A DNA stretch of 64,000 bases, from contig NZ_VLLL01000006.1 in NCBI RefSeq assembly GCF_007994225.1, positions 744,001 through 808,000 on the forward strand. The letters are read 5' to 3'. The DNA comes from Stackebrandtia albiflava. Its GTDB lineage: Bacteria > Actinomycetota > Actinomycetes > Mycobacteriales > Micromonosporaceae. The position numbers were made by a program, and so were the translations under genes. Below the pieces are notes generated by a model. It saw only the letters and a program-made list of their open reading frames with translations. It had not been told where the DNA came from and did not search any database. Shown here piece after piece: positions 61,112 to 64,000 of the stretch. How positions within the stretch are numbered: the stretch's first letter is position 1; each line of letters begins with the position of its first letter.

Positions 61112-62731
61112 TCACGGCGTGGGGGCGGTGCCCAGCCGGACGACCGTGTCGGCGTGGCGCAACGCCATCGGGTGGTGAGTCACCGCCAACACGGTGACGT
61201 CCGGAAGCGCGAGCAGCCGTTCCCACAGGGCACGTGCCGTCACCGCGTCGAGCGCCGAGTCGACGTCGTCCAGGACCAGCAGGTCCGGGCGTCGCCACAG
61301 TGCCCGCGCCAACGCGACCCGCTGCGCCTGGCCGCCGGACAACCGCCGCCCGCCGACCCCCACGACCGTGTCCAGGCCGTCGGGCAGTACCGCCAGGTCC
61401 GGACCCAGGCCGGCCAGTTCCACCACATCGGACGGATCGCCCTCGCCGGACACCCGGACGTTGTCGGCGATGGTGCCGGTGAACAGTTGCGGCGCCTGCG
61501 GCACGTAACCGACGCGGGGTGCGGTCAGCGACGCCCCCGGACACGTCACCGCCTCACCGTTCCAGCGGAGCCCGCCCGTCGCCGGGATCAATCCCAGCGC
61601 CGCCCGCAGCAGTGTCGTCTTCCCGGTGGCCACGCCCCCGGTCACCACGGTGAGCGAACCGGCCGGCAACCGGAACGACACGTCGCGCACCACGGCCCGG
61701 CCGCCGTACGAGGCCGACAGCGACTCCACCGAGAACTCCCGCAGCGGCGGCAGCGCGGCCGGCGTCGCCGCCCGCCCGTTCTTGTCCGGAGCGGCCAGCG
61801 TGCGGAGCCGGTCGAGCGACACCCGGGTCACCCGGATCCGCTGCACCACCTGACCCGTGAACAGCACCATGTCGCCGACCATGGTCGCGAAGTAAACCAG
61901 CAACGCCAGATCCCCGACCGACAGCGTCCCGGCGTGCAGATCCCCGGCCGCCGTCAACATGACCAGGCCCGCCGACGCCGTGGAGGCCAGGAACGAGAAA
62001 CTGTCCTGAGTCTCCCGGAACGTCTGGTCCGCCACCGCGGAGGACTCCCGGCGCCGGTTGAGCCGCCGCATCCGCTCCAGGACCGCGCCGTGCGTGCCCG
62101 CCGTGACGACGGTGGCCGCCGCCCGCACCGTCTCGGCGATCAGGGACGCGACCTCGGCGGCGTCCCGGGAGGCGGCCTCCCGCAACCGGCCCAGCCGCCG
62201 GTCCATCAGCCGGGACCCCACGAGCACCGTCGCGAACGGCAGCAACACGCCCAGCCCCACCGCGGGGCTCAACCACAGCATGACGCCCCACATGGCGGCA
62301 CCCCCGACGAACCGGGAGGCGATCGACAGGCTCCAGATCGGCAGCCGCCGTAGCTGCTCGACGTCGCGCCCGAACCGGCTCACGGCGTCACCCACCGGCA
62401 CCCGGAGCGCGTCGGCGGCGGGCAGTCTCAGCAGGCTCGACATCCGGTCCTCGCGGAGCCGGGCGGTCAGGCCCATGGCGAACGGCATCTCCCATCTGCC
62501 GAGCAGGACGTCCATCCACAGGACGGTCTGCGCGGTGAACACCCCGGCCACCGCCGCCAGCAGCCACCAGATCCGGGGCGCGTCGGGGTCGGTGGTGAGC
62601 TGGTCGAAGACCGCCTGCAGCAGGAGCCCGCCGCCGACGACCATGACCCTGACCAGCAGCCAGAGCACCGTCAGGACGGTCATCGTCCTCGGCCGGAATG
62701 TGAACAGGTCACGCAGGCGGGTGTGCCTCAC
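61112..62731 (-). CDS. ABC exporter half-transporter, degenerate NBD
   Basis: 539 residues: six-helix exporter domain, then NBD with Walker A GGVATGKT, signature LSGGQAQ, Walker B LLVLDDVDSALD (Asp for the catalytic Glu) and switch His THH. The Asp substitution marks the non-catalytic site of heterodimeric exporters. GTG start overlaps the stop of its partner gene. Substrate unknown. Confidence 0.9.
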   Translation of the reverse strand: MRHTRLRDLFTFRPRTMTVLTVLWLLVRVMVVGGGLLLQAVFDQLTTDPDAPRIWWLLAAVAGVFTAQTVLWMDVLLGRWEMPFAMGLTARLREDRMSSLLRLPAADALRVPVGDAVSRFGRDVEQLRRLPIWSLSIASRFVGGAAMWGVMLWLSPAVGLGVLLPFATVLVGSRLMDRRLGRLREAASRDAAEVASLIAETVRAAATVVTAGTHGAVLERMRRLNRRRESSAVADQTFRETQDSFSFLASTASAGLVMLTAAGDLHAGTLSVGDLALLVYFATMVGDMVLFTGQVVQRIRVTRVSLDRLRTLAAPDKNGRAATPAALPPLREFSVESLSASYGGRAVVRDVSFRLPAGSLTVVTGGVATGKTTLLRAALGLIPATGGLRWNGEAVTCPGASLTAPRVGYVPQAPQLFTGTIADNVRVSGEGDPSDVVELAGLGPDLAVLPDGLDTVVGVGGRRLSGGQAQRVALARALWRRPDLLVLDDVDSALDAVTARALWERLLALPDVTVLAVTHHPMALRHADTVVRLGTAPTP

Positions 62732-64000
62732 AATGCCTCCCCGGCGGCGATGAGCGCGGCGAGCCGGGAGTCTCCGTCGGCGAGCCGCCGGTATTCGCCC
62801 CGTTCGGTGATCCGGCCGGACTCGACGACCGCGACCGAGTCGCAGTCGGCGACGGTGTCGAGCCGGTGGGCGATGACCACGACGGTGCGGCCCCGTGACA
62901 GGGTCTCGACGGCCGAGGCGACGGCGGCGCGGTCCTCGGGACCGAGACGGGCGGTGGCCTCGTCGAGGATGACCAGTCCCGGGTCCCGCAGCAGGAGTCG
63001 CGCGATCGACAGGAGCTGTTCCTGTCCGGCGGACAGCCCGGCGTCCACACCCAGCCGGGTGTCGAGGCCGTGGGGGAGGGAGTCGAGCCAGCCGGTCAGG
63101 CCCACGGCCTCCAACGCGGTCAGGACCGCCTGGTCGGGCGCGGCGGCGTACAGGGTGACGTTGTCGCGGACCGAGGCGGCGAGCACCCGGACGTCCTGGG
63201 TGACGTATCCGACGGCGCGGCGCAGTGACTCCCGGTCGACGGAACGCGCGTCCACTCCACCGATGCGCACCGTCCCGGCGTCGGGGTCGAGGACGCGGGC
63301 GACCAGCCGGGCGAGCGTGGTCTTCCCGCCGCCGGTGGACCCGACCAGCGCCAACCGGTGCCCGGCGGGCACGGCCAGCGAGACGTCACGCAGCACCGGA
63401 CGACCGGTATATCCGAAGTGGACGTCTTCGAGGTCCACGGTCAGCGCCCCCGCAGGCAGGGTCGTCGTGCCGTAGGACATGCGGGGCCGTATCGCCAGCA
63501 GTTCGCGGCTGCGGCGGGTCGCGGCCATCGCGGCGTCGAACTCGTTGAGCTGACCGGCGATCACCATGAGCGGCACCCGCATGAGCATCAGGTACGCCAT
63601 GACGGCGTAGGCGTCGCCGACACCGATGGCCCCCCGGGAGTAGAGCCAGACCGCCGCGGCCAGGCCGCCGACGAGCGCGACGGTGTTGACGTGCTGGATG
63701 AGGGCGGGCCACTTGATCTGGTGGCGGGCGGCTCTGCTCGCGGCTCGCGTCAACGCATCGGACCGGTCGTTCAGGCCGGTCATGACTCCGGGGACTCCGC
63801 CGTTGGGTACCAGGTCCTCCAGGGCCCGCAGCCGTTCCTCGACGAAGCCGCTGACCTCCGCCGACCGCGCCGACACCTCCGCCAGCGCGGTGACCGCGAC
63901 CCCGACGAGCCGGCGCACCAGGAACAGCGCCACCACGAGCAGTAGCGCGAACCCGGCGCCGATGCGCCAGTCGACCGTGGTGAGCATGACGCCGATACCG
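62728..64000 (-). CDS. ABC exporter half-transporter, catalytic NBD, 5' end outside window
   Basis: 423 codons visible, open to the window edge. Part of the transmembrane domain, then Walker A GSTGGGKT, signature LSAGQEQ (canonical LSGGQ altered), Walker B LVILDEATARLG with catalytic Glu, switch His VIAHR. With the downstream gene it forms an asymmetric heterodimer like TM287/288: each NBD lends one imperfect element. The missing N terminus would hold helices 1-3. Confidence 0.9.
   Translation of the reverse strand, partial: GIGVMLTTVDWRIGAGFALLLVVALFLVRRLVGVAVTALAEVSARSAEVSGFVEERLRALEDLVPNGGVPGVMTGLNDRSDALTRAASRAARHQIKWPALIQHVNTVALVGGLAAAVWLYSRGAIGVGDAYAVMAYLMLMRVPLMVIAGQLNEFDAAMAATRRSRELLAIRPRMSYGTTTLPAGALTVDLEDVHFGYTGRPVLRDVSLAVPAGHRLALVGSTGGGKTTLARLVARVLDPDAGTVRIGGVDARSVDRESLRRAVGYVTQDVRVLAASVRDNVTLYAAAPDQAVLTALEAVGLTGWLDSLPHGLDTRLGVDAGLSAGQEQLLSIARLLLRDPGLVILDEATARLGPEDRAAVASAVETLSRGRTVVVIAHRLDTVADCDSVAVVESGRITERGEYRRLADGDSRLAALIAAGEAL

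Overview
The window is about 70% G+C, densely coded, and rich in GTG starts, ATGA/GTGA stop-start overlaps and almost exclusive G/C third codon positions. BldC, the MFS-Tmk fusion, the DUF2342 metalloprotease-tilS-hpt-ftsH-folE order and the hemL-phosphatase-resA-ccdA-resB-resC order all point to a filamentous-type actinomycete (Actinomycetota). The family within the class cannot be fixed from sequence alone. It looks like ordinary chromosome with small insertions; no rRNA, tRNA, phage or CRISPR array was seen.

Layout. 1-4.6 kb: a 5'-truncated asparagine synthetase fused to a CofE-like (F420 gamma-glutamyl ligase-like) domain, then a Cds1-type cysteine desulfhydrase and an Lrp regulator. 4.7-9.3 kb: bldC and the late futalosine-menaquinone genes ubiX, ubiD and mqnP, with a two-gene HTH/DUF6036 toxin-antitoxin-like unit between ubiX and ubiD. 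9.4-15.9 kb: a small lipoprotein and the System II cytochrome c maturation operon (hemL, histidine phosphatase, resA, ccdA, resB, resC). 16-22 kb: DUF2342 metalloprotease, tilS, hpt, ftsH, folE, mmcQ-like. 22-31.4 kb: an unknown protein, prfC, fumC, ubiB with a degenerate ATPase, and a FAD monooxygenase-TetR pair. 31.5-35.4 kb: holB and an MFS-thymidylate kinase fusion. 35.4-42.8 kb: a fold-III PLP enzyme, an eRF1-like baeRF protein, DUF2795, an RHH/MazF-like module inside an 85-bp direct repeat, a carboxylesterase and several regulators. 42.9-55.3 kb: transporters (MMPL, two MFS), a CNNM protein, pentapeptide-repeat and small proteins, an NTase. 55.3-64 kb: an ArsB/NhaD carrier with a TrkA-C-type subunit and a 30-codon leader ORF, a two-component system, an XRE-TPR regulator divergent from a three-gene micro-operon, and a heterodimeric ABC exporter cut by the window end.

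The genes join into a respiratory theme (menaquinone, haem, cytochrome c assembly, UbiB, fumarase) plus housekeeping (DNA replication clamp loading, dTMP, tRNA-Ile lysidine, purine salvage, folate, translation termination) interspersed with locally regulated efflux and defence-like cassettes. Most regulators sit beside a clear inverted repeat likely to be their own operator.

The least explained signals are: (i) the 106-bp palindromic intergenic repeat (two close copies and one diverged), (ii) the 85-bp perfect direct repeat bracketing a toxin-antitoxin pair, (iii) a 181-bp MITE with TTA target duplication just upstream of an MFS gene, (iv) the UbiB-linked ATPase that has lost its Walker A lysine, Walker B glutamate and switch histidine, (v) a leader ORF coupled by ATGA to an ArsB/NhaD gene, and (vi) a three-gene CxxC micro-operon opposite an XRE-TPR regulator. 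All calls come from reading the sequence; no database search was run.
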